Shown: positions 24,260 through 32,875 of the stretch, in pieces
Layout of the letters: each line of letters begins with the position of its first letter
Position numbering within the stretch: the first letter of the stretch is position 1
Notes under the pieces: generated by a model
The model's database searches: none
Told to the model about the DNA's origin: nothing
What the model saw: the letters and a program-made list of their open reading frames with translations, nothing else
Made by a program: the position numbers and the translations under genes
Virus record (IMG/VR): IMGVR_UViG_3300046744_000223
Span: 108,941 to 172,940 of that record
Length of the DNA stretch: 64,000 bases
Origin: a virus
Direction: 5' to 3' (one strand)

Positions 24260-26776
24260 TTAAAATGAGAAAAATTGTGCTGCGTGAGCAAGGTTAGGAT
24301 TTGGCTTCTCCCAATTCATTGCTTTATAGAAATCATCTAACTTATTGTTCAACTCCTTCTCCCAAATCAAATCATAGTCAATGTATTGTTCAATGAATGC
24401 GTTTATCTCAGGTGGGTCGGAGTGACCAGTAAATCCGGTAGTCTGAAGTCCAAGTGGATTCTTCTTTAGATATACCCATTTAATCTTATCACCATCCTTC
24501 ATTGGTTCATATTTGTAAGGAGCATCAAACTTCTTCAATAGTTGGTTGTAAGTAAGTGCAGCCTTTACGTGAGCAGGTGTCCCCTTCATGAACTCACCAA
24601 GTGCTTGGTCCTTAAACCTATACTTAGACATATCCTTTACAGCTGAGTTCTTTGCGATATTCACAAATGGTTGGTCAGTCATCCCATCCTTATAGTTTAG
24701 GATTTTATCGTCCAACTTCTTCTTGTCCTCATCCTTTAGGATATCCATCAGTACAGTAGACATTACCTCTTTGAAGTATACTGGAAATGATGAACGTTTT
24801 ACATCTAACCCCTTCACATCCAACTTATCACAATCAACGGTATTATCATTTATAATCCATTGAGCGTATCTCTTCTTCGATACCCAAAAACCACCCTTAG
24901 CGATAGTCTCTTGTTTGATGTCGAATCGGTGAGTGTCTACGTTGAACAATTTAAATGCCATCATATCATACACCTTGTTGATATGTTCCTCAACCTCTTT
25001 AGCGACTGATAGAATTGCTGGAATCATTTGTTCATCCGAGTTCTCATCGATTTCAGGATTACGAGCTTTTACAAGTGGTGCTGCCTGATAGAATACGGAA
25101 TCCGTATCAGTATACACATTATAATCTGCTTCCTTACCAATGTTCTTTGTGTAGTATTGGTTAGCAATCAACTCGGTAGTCTTAATTACAGTCTGGCCAG
25201 TGATTGTAGTTGCCTCAGCGTTATCCACATCATAGAATCTGAATGATGGTAACCCAAGTACTCCATATAAGGAGTTCAACATAATCTTTTGTACCAACTG
25301 ACGTTGAGAGTAGAACTTATACAACTCATCATTACCTTCCTTACCATACTTCTTCATAAGGTCTTTGTATTCCACGCGTTTGTCAAACCAAACATTAAGA
25401 ATCTCAGGAATCACACCTACCTTATCTCTACGATATAGAACACCATTAGCAGCAACTGAGTAGTTTGACTTTTCGATAAAGTTCATAAACTTATCCTTAG
25501 CTAATGGAGGAAACTCATTACCATCGTCATCGATAATTGAATATGTTTCAATCTTACCCTTCATATGGTCTTCAGCCACATAGTTCTTTAACTTACCAAT
25601 CTTTGTCTCTGGCGAGATATTGATGGTCATAATGATAGATGGATATAGTGATGTTAAATCCAAATCATATACCCATTTGTAAAGACCAGGTTTAGGTTCT
25701 TTTACATATGCGCCGGTAAACTTACCTTCAGCCTCAGTTCCATCATCATTACGTGCTCTTCGTCTTGGTTTGTTTGGAGCAACACGACCACTCCTACGTA
25801 GGAATGTTAACATTGCACCCTCTAACCACTTTGATGAGAATAAGAAGTCTTCATAGAATACGTGACCTGCGTGACATATTGCTCTAGCCAAATCAATGAA
25901 TTGAAGTTTCTTATCCATATCAACAACCAATTCAACATCCACCAAGTTATACTCAATAAACGTTTCCAAGTCATCTCTGAACAATTGGTCAAGGTTTCCC
26001 TCATACTCAATCTTACCTCTACCCAATTCTAACTTAGCGATAGTGTCTAATCGGTAGTTTGGATATTCAGTATATGTAAAGTTCTTAAATAAAGCGATGT
26101 AGTCCAATGCAGACACACCAGCAATCAAATAACGATTACGATACTTATTCCAATGAACTTTACCAATAGGTGATAGTTGGTTTGCCATAGACTCACCCAA
26201 CACTCTCTTCATTCGGTTGTATAGATACGTGACATCAAAGAAGTCAATGTTCCAACCAGTAATAATAGTTGGATTGATTTCTTTCCATTTGTTTAGGAAC
26301 GCAACTAACATACCCTCTTCAGTATCAAACGATTCTACCGTAGCACCTTTGATGGTCTTATTAATCTTCTCACCTTTATTTACAACATATACAAAGTAAT
26401 CACCACTCACCGAATCATGACCTGCGACTGAAGTCATAGCATTCTTAGCTTCGGTTGTATCAGGTAGACCACTATTCATCTCTACCTCAATATCAAAGGT
26501 AAGTACAGTATGTCCATTCGATACCTCATCTGAATCACCATATTGGTCAATCAGAAAACGTGTCATCTCGTTTACATCACTTTCATATAATTCAAGACCA
26601 TCGTCTTGCTTCCAAAAGTTGATTTTCTTTAACCTCTCTCCATGAATAGAAGTATGAGCACCATTCCCATCTCTAACGTAAGCATATCTACGGTATTTAG
26701 ATGTGAAGTAACCTTTCTCATCATCCCAACAATGGATGAGGTTGTTTTCTTTTTCGAAGTATACATTTTGATACAT
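24260..26776 (-). CDS. 43: family B replicative DNA polymerase (gp43)
   Basis: An 838-residue family B polymerase with proofreading exonuclease. Exo I is VLTFDIEVE (D95, E97), Exo II is GWNIDFFDVTYLY and Exo III is YNLVDVELVVD. Polymerase motif A is DLDLTSLYPS, motif B is KIMLNSLYG and motif C is YTDTDSVFY. The C-terminus HAAQFFSF looks like the clamp-binding peptide that ends T4-type polymerases. It is slightly shorter than T4 gp43 (898 residues). It overlaps the upstream glycosyltransferase gene by 1 nt. Confidence 0.97.
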   Translation of the reverse strand: MYQNVYFEKENNLIHCWDDEKGYFTSKYRRYAYVRDGNGAHTSIHGERLKKINFWKQDDGLELYESDVNEMTRFLIDQYGDSDEVSNGHTVLTFDIEVEMNSGLPDTTEAKNAMTSVAGHDSVSGDYFVYVVNKGEKINKTIKGATVESFDTEEGMLVAFLNKWKEINPTIITGWNIDFFDVTYLYNRMKRVLGESMANQLSPIGKVHWNKYRNRYLIAGVSALDYIALFKNFTYTEYPNYRLDTIAKLELGRGKIEYEGNLDQLFRDDLETFIEYNLVDVELVVDMDKKLQFIDLARAICHAGHVFYEDFLFSSKWLEGAMLTFLRRSGRVAPNKPRRRARNDDGTEAEGKFTGAYVKEPKPGLYKWVYDLDLTSLYPSIIMTINISPETKIGKLKNYVAEDHMKGKIETYSIIDDDGNEFPPLAKDKFMNFIEKSNYSVAANGVLYRRDKVGVIPEILNVWFDKRVEYKDLMKKYGKEGNDELYKFYSQRQLVQKIMLNSLYGVLGLPSFRFYDVDNAEATTITGQTVIKTTELIANQYYTKNIGKEADYNVYTDTDSVFYQAAPLVKARNPEIDENSDEQMIPAILSVAKEVEEHINKVYDMMAFKLFNVDTHRFDIKQETIAKGGFWVSKKRYAQWIINDNTVDCDKLDVKGLDVKRSSFPVYFKEVMSTVLMDILKDEDKKKLDDKILNYKDGMTDQPFVNIAKNSAVKDMSKYRFKDQALGEFMKGTPAHVKAALTYNQLLKKFDAPYKYEPMKDGDKIKWVYLKKNPLGLQTTGFTGHSDPPEINAFIEQYIDYDLIWEKELNNKLDDFYKAMNWEKPNPNLAHAAQFFSF

Positions 26777-27894
26777 TAATTAAAGTCTTTTCTAGCCATA
26801 TTAATAAAGTTGTTCTCTACATCCCAACTTTTAAGTTGAGATTCCCATAGTAAAGACTCCGCGATATGAGTTACATCAGGACGTTCGATTTCACCATCCA
26901 ATAACTTAACAACCATTTCTTTAAATTCATCTTTACCATTATAAAGTAATGGATACTCTTCACCAACCATTTCGGGATAACAAAAATCGTTTGGAAGTAA
27001 GTAAGGTACACCTCGACTTAACCCATCAGTAGCCGACATTGACCAAGCCGAATATCCTTGGAATGTACCTACGCCAAAATGTGCTTTAGACATTTGATTC
27101 ATATACACATCTCTATCAGCGTGTCCAATATACTTGGTATATGATTTACCCATATCTTTTAATGAAGTCCATACTTGGAAGTCTTTACGAGTTTCCCATA
27201 GCTCATCCATCGCCTCGAAGAACCACTCAGCCCCAGTATACACTCCCCATCTATGATTAAATAGAATAGTTTTAGGTTCATATGTGGATGTTGGTGTAGC
27301 TGAATCACATCCCAAATACCAAGGTTGGATAATTTCCTCTAATTTATCAGTAATATGTGGTTGGAATGTTTCTGATGCTCGTTTAATAACTAAATCCTTT
27401 ACCCATTGTGAGTTTACACCACAAACTTTCATTTGTAACATACCTTTGACATTTTTCCAAAATGAGTTAACGTCTCTAGCTCCATTGTCTTTGATTTCCC
27501 ACCAATGACAATACCCAATAATAGGTTGTGATTTATTATATATTCTTGATACTTTGAATTCGTTTGTCCATTCCGGCAAATGTGACCATATGAGATTAAA
27601 CTCACCATTGTATTTTTCAATCAGTCTATTGAAAAACTTATGTGGATAGTCTACTCTCATTTTAGGTGGAAAGCAATCTAAACTATCCATTGATACCAAC
27701 TCAACATTTGGATGTTCAAATTTATTGATGATACCAGGATGATTATCAAAATCAGGATATGGTAGAATCCACTCCCACTCTTTTCCGATTTCAGTATTCT
27801 CTATAAAGGACTTGAATACCAATAGGAACGAGTCCCTATTGATGTCCTTAACAGACCCGAAATTTGTATAATTTGGTATTACTAAAACTCTCAT
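26776..27894 (-). CDS. GT-B glycosyltransferase beside the DNA polymerase gene
   Basis: A 372-residue protein with GT-B features: an N-terminal Rossmann half (MRVLVIPNYTNFGSV and IIGYCHWWEIKDNG) and a C-terminal donor half (ILFNHRWGVYTGAEWFFEAM, FGVGTFQGYSAWSMSATDGL, RGVPYLLPND). It is distant from the glycan island and is embedded between an orphan 598-residue gene and gp43, under promoter P3. A DNA-sugar transferase analogous to T4 Agt/Bgt is possible, but no hydroxymethylase is visible in the window, so this is speculation. Confidence 0.7.
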   Translation of the reverse strand: MRVLVIPNYTNFGSVKDINRDSFLLVFKSFIENTEIGKEWEWILPYPDFDNHPGIINKFEHPNVELVSMDSLDCFPPKMRVDYPHKFFNRLIEKYNGEFNLIWSHLPEWTNEFKVSRIYNKSQPIIGYCHWWEIKDNGARDVNSFWKNVKGMLQMKVCGVNSQWVKDLVIKRASETFQPHITDKLEEIIQPWYLGCDSATPTSTYEPKTILFNHRWGVYTGAEWFFEAMDELWETRKDFQVWTSLKDMGKSYTKYIGHADRDVYMNQMSKAHFGVGTFQGYSAWSMSATDGLSRGVPYLLPNDFCYPEMVGEEYPLLYNGKDEFKEMVVKLLDGEIERPDVTHIAESLLWESQLKSWDVENNFINMARKDFN

Positions 27895-27895
27895 A

Positions 27896-29692
27896 TTATG
27901 CTCCGAAATTTAAACCCGTTTCAAGGATTTGGTAAATTATATTGATTGATGAAGTGACAACTCGGGTTTCAATTAAACTCAAATTAGTAGACATCTTCTC
28001 GTTATGGTCAGCGAGCATCTCCCAATACTCATTTGGTGTACAATTCCAATTCTTGAATTTCTGATTACCTGTTAGATTATCATCAGTCATACCCAAAAAC
28101 CCATCTTTGGCATCACCACCGGTTGAGTTGGGTGATTTGTGTAACCATTGAACACCCTCACCAGTCTTAAAGTTCACAACACTTAACACATCAGTAGACA
28201 GTGGGTATAGTTTCAATCGTTGAGGCATCCCCTCCGACTCAAGGAAGGATGTGATTCGTGTCAGAGATTGGTCACGATATTCAGCTTGAAGGTTACGGTC
28301 TTTTGAACCAGCCTTCAGGTTAGATTCAACATTCTGAAAGACATACTTGAATATCTTTTCAAACCTACTATTTGCGTTCGTTGATGAGTGAATCGAAGAT
28401 TGTGTTCCAAAATACTCCCACACGTTAATTTGATTACCCTCATGGTCAACATTACCATTCAGCAATTTAGAATACTCATTGACTACTTTGGATGTTAACT
28501 TTGATAAACCAACCGACTTCTTGGTTCGTTTGAAGTATAAAACAAAGGTGAATAACAAAATTCCGGTATGATACTTTTTAATGTGAAGGTCTTCCATTGC
28601 TTTGATTCTCTTCCCATTTAGATGGTTGGTTACAATTTTGTTAATAGTAGTCGTTATTGTCTTCCAATCATCCGATTCAAATACCTTTACATATACACTC
28701 TCATACCACGTGGTTAACTCACCATAACTAATTTCCGAAATAACACGTTTGAACATAGATTGCCAGTATTCGGTTTCATTACCATCGGATGTTCCGTTTT
28801 CAAAACTAACGACCATATCGTTAAACTTTTTAAACTCATCAATGGTATCACAATAGTGAGAACCGATGTACGCCTGAATGATGGGAATCATCTTTGCTAT
28901 TTTGTGTTTCTCTGCGTATTTTTTATGACCAGACATCAACCCACCTCGTGTAAATTCAGCAGCACCGGCTTTATTAGTGAAATATTCTAAAAGTTGGTCA
29001 CCACAAAAATAAGTTTTGTACTCATCAGTTCGTTTCAAAGGAGTCATATAATAGTTGTAAGCCAACCAAGGATGTGGTTGTCGGTTACAATTAATCATGT
29101 CCTTCTCAAATTGTTTTACAGTATGTAGATTAACAACAAATGCAATTTCACTATTGTCAAAGAATTCACTAAATTCATCAGACCCATCTACCAAATCTTT
29201 TAAAGAATACTTAATATCAAGTTCTTGTGGTGTCTTGGTATTGAAATAGTCCATAATCATATTGATTACACACTTGTCATCCTCATTCGTGATGTCATAA
29301 TATTTAATAATGTCTTCACACATTATTAACCATTCATTACCTGTTAAAACACGACTATCATAGTATTTACCAAACAATAAGGAAAACAATGTACCATTGT
29401 CACGAATATAACCAACTTCACCTACCTTATCCTTTAAGACAGATACCAATAACTGACCTTTCTCTGAAATACCACTTATATAACGAATTAAATGATGTAG
29501 TTTACCCCAATACTTTTTGACATTATCCAAATCCTCATCTCGGTTAGCCTCATTATCAAGAGCACCACCCTCAATCAACTCACGACACATTTGAAATGTG
29601 ACAACACCCATTGTCTTAACAAAAATAGCAGGCTTTGATTTGTTCTTACCAACCCACACAAGTGCTTCTTTTAAATTCTTCATATCTTTCAT
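27896..29692 (-). CDS. large protein of unknown function
   Basis: A 598-residue protein I do not recognise. It is mostly alpha-helical by composition, with no signal peptide. The C-terminal quarter (GDAKDGFLGMTDDNLTGNQK and NWNCTPNEYWEML) has regularly placed D, N and W residues that might form a nuclease-like pocket, but no named motif is complete. It is the first gene after promoter P3 and shares its transcript with the adjacent GT-B gene and the polymerase, so it is likely an early replication or takeover protein. Confidence 0.6.
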   Translation of the reverse strand: MKDMKNLKEALVWVGKNKSKPAIFVKTMGVVTFQMCRELIEGGALDNEANRDEDLDNVKKYWGKLHHLIRYISGISEKGQLLVSVLKDKVGEVGYIRDNGTLFSLLFGKYYDSRVLTGNEWLIMCEDIIKYYDITNEDDKCVINMIMDYFNTKTPQELDIKYSLKDLVDGSDEFSEFFDNSEIAFVVNLHTVKQFEKDMINCNRQPHPWLAYNYYMTPLKRTDEYKTYFCGDQLLEYFTNKAGAAEFTRGGLMSGHKKYAEKHKIAKMIPIIQAYIGSHYCDTIDEFKKFNDMVVSFENGTSDGNETEYWQSMFKRVISEISYGELTTWYESVYVKVFESDDWKTITTTINKIVTNHLNGKRIKAMEDLHIKKYHTGILLFTFVLYFKRTKKSVGLSKLTSKVVNEYSKLLNGNVDHEGNQINVWEYFGTQSSIHSSTNANSRFEKIFKYVFQNVESNLKAGSKDRNLQAEYRDQSLTRITSFLESEGMPQRLKLYPLSTDVLSVVNFKTGEGVQWLHKSPNSTGGDAKDGFLGMTDDNLTGNQKFKNWNCTPNEYWEMLADHNEKMSTNLSLIETRVVTSSINIIYQILETGLNFGA

Positions 29693-29707
29693 TTCTTATT
29701 TCTTATA

Positions 29708-29739
29708 CTAATATACAACGATTTTCTTAACTTACCAAA
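29708..29739 (-). promoter_or_regulatory. promoter P3, TTTG-N20-TATATTAG
   Basis: TTTG (29736-29739) and TATATTAG (29708-29715) with a 20-nt spacer. Upstream lies the box AACGATTTCTTAACAT, nearly identical to that of P8 and P9. The downstream gene starts 15 nt after the -7 element. Confidence 0.78.
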
Positions 29740-29764
29740 TTATAATGTTAAGAAATCGTTAAAC

Positions 29765-30559
29765 TTACCAAAAACTTACTTTATTTTCTGGCTCGAATGT
29801 TTCGTGTCTGACTACCTCTGATAGGAACTCACTTGCGTCTTTAGGATATGGGCTGACTTTGTGTTTGAGTTGTTTAGTCAACTTACGTTTCTCTGATTTG
29901 TTCTGACCCAATACTTGGATGTATCGGTGTTTAGCAGACTCCTTCTTTCTCCAAAACTCTTTTATGTTCTCCTTACCCATTTGAGTTTTTAGATGGTCTA
30001 AATTATGAGACCCCCAACGTGAGAATACAGTCCGTGAGTGTATCCACTTATGTGGGTTATCTTGGATTGATATAGAATAGTTTGGCATCAGTTGAATATC
30101 ACGACAATCTTGGTATAACCAATTTGTTGCTTGGTAGATACCACCTAAATGTAATTGTTCGGGGTCAGCGTAACTGAGTAACATCTTGATATTAGGAGCA
30201 TTCTCCTTAATCCATTGGAATGATTGACCCATAGCGTATGACTCGATATTAGACCCATACCCATCGTGTATAAACAATCGTGTCAACTCCAAACATTGGT
30301 CTTTCTCTAACCCATCAATAACTGACTTGATTGCTGACCTACCTACTGGATACCCATATACTAAACATCCAATTAGTTGTTCTGAATTACCTAATACGTC
30401 TTTCTTATTAGTTTCATAGAATATCCCAAGAGCGTATCTACACATCGTCCAAGCATGAGAATAGTGGTAAGTAACAATCATCTCTTTTGCGGTTGCCTTA
30501 CCAATCTCACGAATTGTAACACGTGACGTGTCTACGTATATTTTATTTGCTTCTTTCAA
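29765..30559 (-). CDS. Mom-like DNA modification protein, copy 2
   Basis: A 264-residue GNAT-fold protein resembling phage Mu Mom, which converts adenine to N6-carbamoylmethyladenine. The diagnostic order is YHYSHAWTMCRYALGIFYE, LIGCLVYGYPVGRSAI, LELTRLFIHDGYGSNIESYA and LLSYADPEQLHLGGIYQATN, matching Mom's H-Y, E-L-x-R-L, E-S and S-Y-A-D-x-x-x-x-H-x-G-x-I-Y-x-A-T-N-W pattern. It overlaps a paralogue by 17 nt. The two differ enough that each could have its own target sequence or substrate. Confidence 0.7.
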   Translation of the reverse strand: MKEANKIYVDTSRVTIREIGKATAKEMIVTYHYSHAWTMCRYALGIFYETNKKDVLGNSEQLIGCLVYGYPVGRSAIKSVIDGLEKDQCLELTRLFIHDGYGSNIESYAMGQSFQWIKENAPNIKMLLSYADPEQLHLGGIYQATNWLYQDCRDIQLMPNYSISIQDNPHKWIHSRTVFSRWGSHNLDHLKTQMGKENIKEFWRKKESAKHRYIQVLGQNKSEKRKLTKQLKHKVSPYPKDASEFLSEVVRHETFEPENKVSFW

Positions 30560-31304
30560 TTGGGTCTAATTTGTATATCTCTTCTTTAAATTCCTCATTT
30601 TCCGTTGGATATGGTAATGATGGGTATTTCAATGACTTCAATATACGACTTTTTTTTGACTTATCCAAAATGTAAACGTATCTATGTTTCCTCAACTCCT
30701 TTTTAATCCAAAATGGCGTTGATGTCATTTCTTGTATTTTGGTAGGGTTGTTAGTACCAAACTTTACGAACGATGTACGTGAATGAGTCCATTCACCACC
30801 ATCTTCCCATCTAAATAACCACGAATCGTTTGGTCTGATACGATTACCTTGATAAATCCAATTTGTAGACATATAAATTGTTCCCTTATGGCCTACTTTA
30901 GGGTCGGAGTATGAGATAAGTGCTTTAATATGGGGAGTATTTTTGCGTAACCACTTGAAGGTCTGACCTACAAACCAACTTTCTATATTACACCCATATC
31001 CATCAAATACAAATAATCTGGTAAGTTCAAATACCTCAGTTCGGTCAATATGTTCAGAAATAGAAGCGCCAGAATGCCTACCTATGGGGTCGCCATACGT
31101 AGCCACTCCGACTAACTTCTCATTTACACCACTAAAAAACTGATGTTCTTCATCGGATTCATAAAACAAACCCAATGCATAAGATACTTTTGTCCAAATT
31201 CCAGCATAATGGTGATTTACCACTATGTCTTTTGCAACTGATTTTGAAATCGGTCTTACTGAAAATTTAGATGGATTAAAATATATCTTACCTTCTACTT
31301 TCAT
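30543..31304 (-). CDS. Mom-like DNA modification protein, copy 1
   Basis: A 253-residue paralogue of the next gene, with VVNHHYAGIWTKVSYALGLF, LVGVATYGDPIGRHSGAS, FELTRLFVFDGYGCNIESWF and LISYSDPKVGHKGTIYMSTN. The Y-S-D-P-x-x-G-H-x-G-x-I-Y motif is closer to the canonical Mom signature than in copy 2. It follows a small helix-turn-helix gene with a 4-nt overlap. I infer modification of phage DNA against host restriction. Confidence 0.72.
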   Translation of the reverse strand: MKVEGKIYFNPSKFSVRPISKSVAKDIVVNHHYAGIWTKVSYALGLFYESDEEHQFFSGVNEKLVGVATYGDPIGRHSGASISEHIDRTEVFELTRLFVFDGYGCNIESWFVGQTFKWLRKNTPHIKALISYSDPKVGHKGTIYMSTNWIYQGNRIRPNDSWLFRWEDGGEWTHSRTSFVKFGTNNPTKIQEMTSTPFWIKKELRKHRYVYILDKSKKSRILKSLKYPSLPYPTENEEFKEEIYKLDPIERSK

Positions 31305-31504
31305 TGATAATCATTAAATTCTCCAAAAAGAATATGTGTCCAAGTTTCTCCCCTTACTATTCTACGAATGTTAGCGGGTGATACACCATTGTTTCGTGCT
31401 AAAACTCTTGTATTTCTATGACCAACAGCCCACAACTGGCGAATAGACTTTACTTGGTCCTCCGTAAGTTTATGTTGTGGATGTGATTCACCTCGTAGTG
31501 CCAT
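31301..31504 (-). CDS. small helix-turn-helix DNA-binding protein
   Basis: A 67-residue protein starting at ATG 31502-31504 (MALRGESHPQHKLTEDQVKS). A longer in-frame version from 31534 would lie inside the MazG-like gene. The segment HKLTEDQVKSIRQLWAVGHR followed by RVLARNNGVSPANIRRIVRG is a helix-turn-helix of the kind attached to homing endonucleases, here on its own. It could be a remnant of an HNH gene or a regulator of the adjacent Mom-like genes. Confidence 0.65.
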   Translation of the reverse strand: MALRGESHPQHKLTEDQVKSIRQLWAVGHRNTRVLARNNGVSPANIRRIVRGETWTHILFGEFNDYQ

Positions 31505-31505
31505 C

Positions 31506-31925
31506 TTAAACTTTCTCATTAAAAGGAAGTTCAATTTGAGTAGTATCGGCTAAGAATTGAGATAGATTTGGTTTTGAAAAATTAGGCCCTTTTAATACTT
31601 TACCATCCTCACGATAAATAGGTTTACCATCCTCACCTAACTTTGACATATTAGAGCGATGGACCTCATCAAAGACATCCTCGATGATATCACCCATACC
31701 ATGAGCAACCATAGTACCTAATAAGATATATAGTTGGTCAGCAAGTGCATCTGTAACTTCCACAATGTCATCGTTATTACAAGCCTCTAAATACTCCACC
31801 AACTCTTCTTTACCCAAACGATACCTTAAATAGTAATCATCTGGCTCAATTAATGTAGGTGTTGTATTCCGTGTTTGGTCATATATACTTTGGAAGTCCC
31901 AAAGTTGTTGTAACTGCTTTTTCAT
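31506..31925 (-). CDS. MazG/HisE-like nucleotide pyrophosphohydrolase
   Basis: A 139-residue helical protein. LGKEELVEYLEACNNDDIVE and VTDALADQLYILLGTMVAHG contain the E-x2-E and D-x3-D acidic residues that bind Mg-NTP in the all-alpha NTP pyrophosphatase superfamily, followed by the family-typical HRSNMSKLGEDGKPIYREDG. The start is MKKQ at 31923-31925; an upstream codon at 31940 falls inside the -7 element of P4. It may alter NTP or ppGpp-type pools. Confidence 0.8.
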   Translation of the reverse strand: MKKQLQQLWDFQSIYDQTRNTTPTLIEPDDYYLRYRLGKEELVEYLEACNNDDIVEVTDALADQLYILLGTMVAHGMGDIIEDVFDEVHRSNMSKLGEDGKPIYREDGKVLKGPNFSKPNLSQFLADTTQIELPFNEKV

Positions 31926-31929
31926 ATTA

Positions 31930-31961
31930 CTAATATACAAAAATTATTTTATTTTTCCAAA
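31930..31961 (-). promoter_or_regulatory. promoter P4, TTTG-N20-TATATTAG
   Basis: TTTG (31958-31961) and TATATTAG (31930-31937) with a 20-nt spacer, overlapping the end of the 2-oxoglutarate oxygenase gene. The ATG of the MazG-like gene begins 4 nt after the -7 element, so its message should be leaderless. Confidence 0.72.
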
Positions 31962-32527
31962 ATTATTTCACCATTTTCTACACCACTTGGCGCAGATGCC
32001 CATAGGTTTATTGCGATTGCGCTACGATTACCCTTTGTAACTTCAGTAACCCTATGTTTGTATTGGCCGGCTGGAAATATGACTAACCTATTATGTTTAG
32101 CTTTAATACGTTCCGGTTCGTTATCGTCACCACCACTAAATATTTCCAAATACCCACCTTCAATATCCATTGGGACTGGATAGTAAACTGTACCAATAAT
32201 TGGTGTTACTAATTTACCTTCAGTATTCCATAGATTCTCGTCTTTGTCAAAATGCATATTTAGTTCATGCAGTTTATCATCGTCAGCCGAGTATTGGCCT
32301 GTCCAATACTCAAAACCTTCCAATTGGATTGAATTATATCTTGGAAAATCCCATGGTGAGTTTTTAATCCAAAGTTCTTCTATCAACCTTTGTTTAAGAG
32401 TTGATGCCTTGGAATTCCAAGGACCACCCCACCACATATATTGACCATTATTCTCAAAAAACTGAGTGTCTTCTTGGAGTTCCTTTAAAAGGGACTCGTC
32501 TTTGATAAAGTCATCAACGATTATCAT
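31949..32527 (-). CDS. 2-oxoglutarate/Fe(II) oxygenase
   Basis: A 192-residue prolyl-4-hydroxylase-like dioxygenase. The iron ligands are seen as HFD in LNMHFDKDEN and His in GQYKHRVTEVTKGNR, with the Arg of KGNR (KGNRSAIAINLW) as the 2-oxoglutarate anchor. The jelly-roll strands GYLEIFSGG and RLVIFPAG lie between. It overlaps the thioredoxin gene by 4 nt. The substrate is unknown; it is one of three such domains in the window, and the others flank the collagen-like gene. Confidence 0.85.
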   Translation of the reverse strand: MIIVDDFIKDESLLKELQEDTQFFENNGQYMWWGGPWNSKASTLKQRLIEELWIKNSPWDFPRYNSIQLEGFEYWTGQYSADDDKLHELNMHFDKDENLWNTEGKLVTPIIGTVYYPVPMDIEGGYLEIFSGGDDNEPERIKAKHNRLVIFPAGQYKHRVTEVTKGNRSAIAINLWASAPSGVENGEIILEK

Positions 32528-32760
32528 ACGCTTAAATATTCTGCTTTTTGTTTTACACCAATCATTCGTTTGACTTCTTGACCATTCTCCAATAGAACAA
32601 CTGTTGGAATACTACGAACGTTGTATTGTTGAGCAGTAGCTGAATCTTCATCAATGTTTACTTTTTGTACTGGGATTGTGTTACTAACCTCTGACATAAT
32701 TGGTCCTAGCATTCTACACGGACCACACCAAGGTGCTGAGAAATAAAGATATTGTTTCAT
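32524..32760 (-). CDS. thioredoxin-like protein
   Basis: A 78-residue minimal thioredoxin with the active site APWCGPCRM, VNIDEDSATAQQYNVRSIPT (including cis-Pro) and VVLLENGQEV. It is shorter than cellular thioredoxins (about 105), similar to T4 NrdC-type proteins. It follows nrdA and nrdB and presumably reduces the phage ribonucleotide reductase. Confidence 0.93.
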   Translation of the reverse strand: MKQYLYFSAPWCGPCRMLGPIMSEVSNTIPVQKVNIDEDSATAQQYNVRSIPTVVLLENGQEVKRMIGVKQKAEYLSV

Positions 32761-32789
32761 ATTAACTTTTTTTAATTTACATTCACTTT

Positions 32790-32875
32790 TAATGGTGAGG
32801 GGGGTAGCGAACTCCCCCCACCGATTTCCGAGAACTATCTCGGTCCTAAGATGTGGTCTTCAAACCACACTTCGG
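32790..32875 (-). other. intergenic region with three consecutive hairpins
   Basis: The 115 nt between nrdA and the thioredoxin gene hold three inverted repeats on the coding strand: TGTGGT/ACCACA (32852-32869), CCGAG/CTCGG (32828-32843) and a GC-rich stem GGTGGGGGGAGT/ACCCCCCTCACC (32794-32822). The last is a strong terminator-like stem but lacks a clean poly-U tract. I find no promoter between the hairpins and the thioredoxin start, so they may attenuate or process the transcript. It does not fold as a tRNA. Confidence 0.55.
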
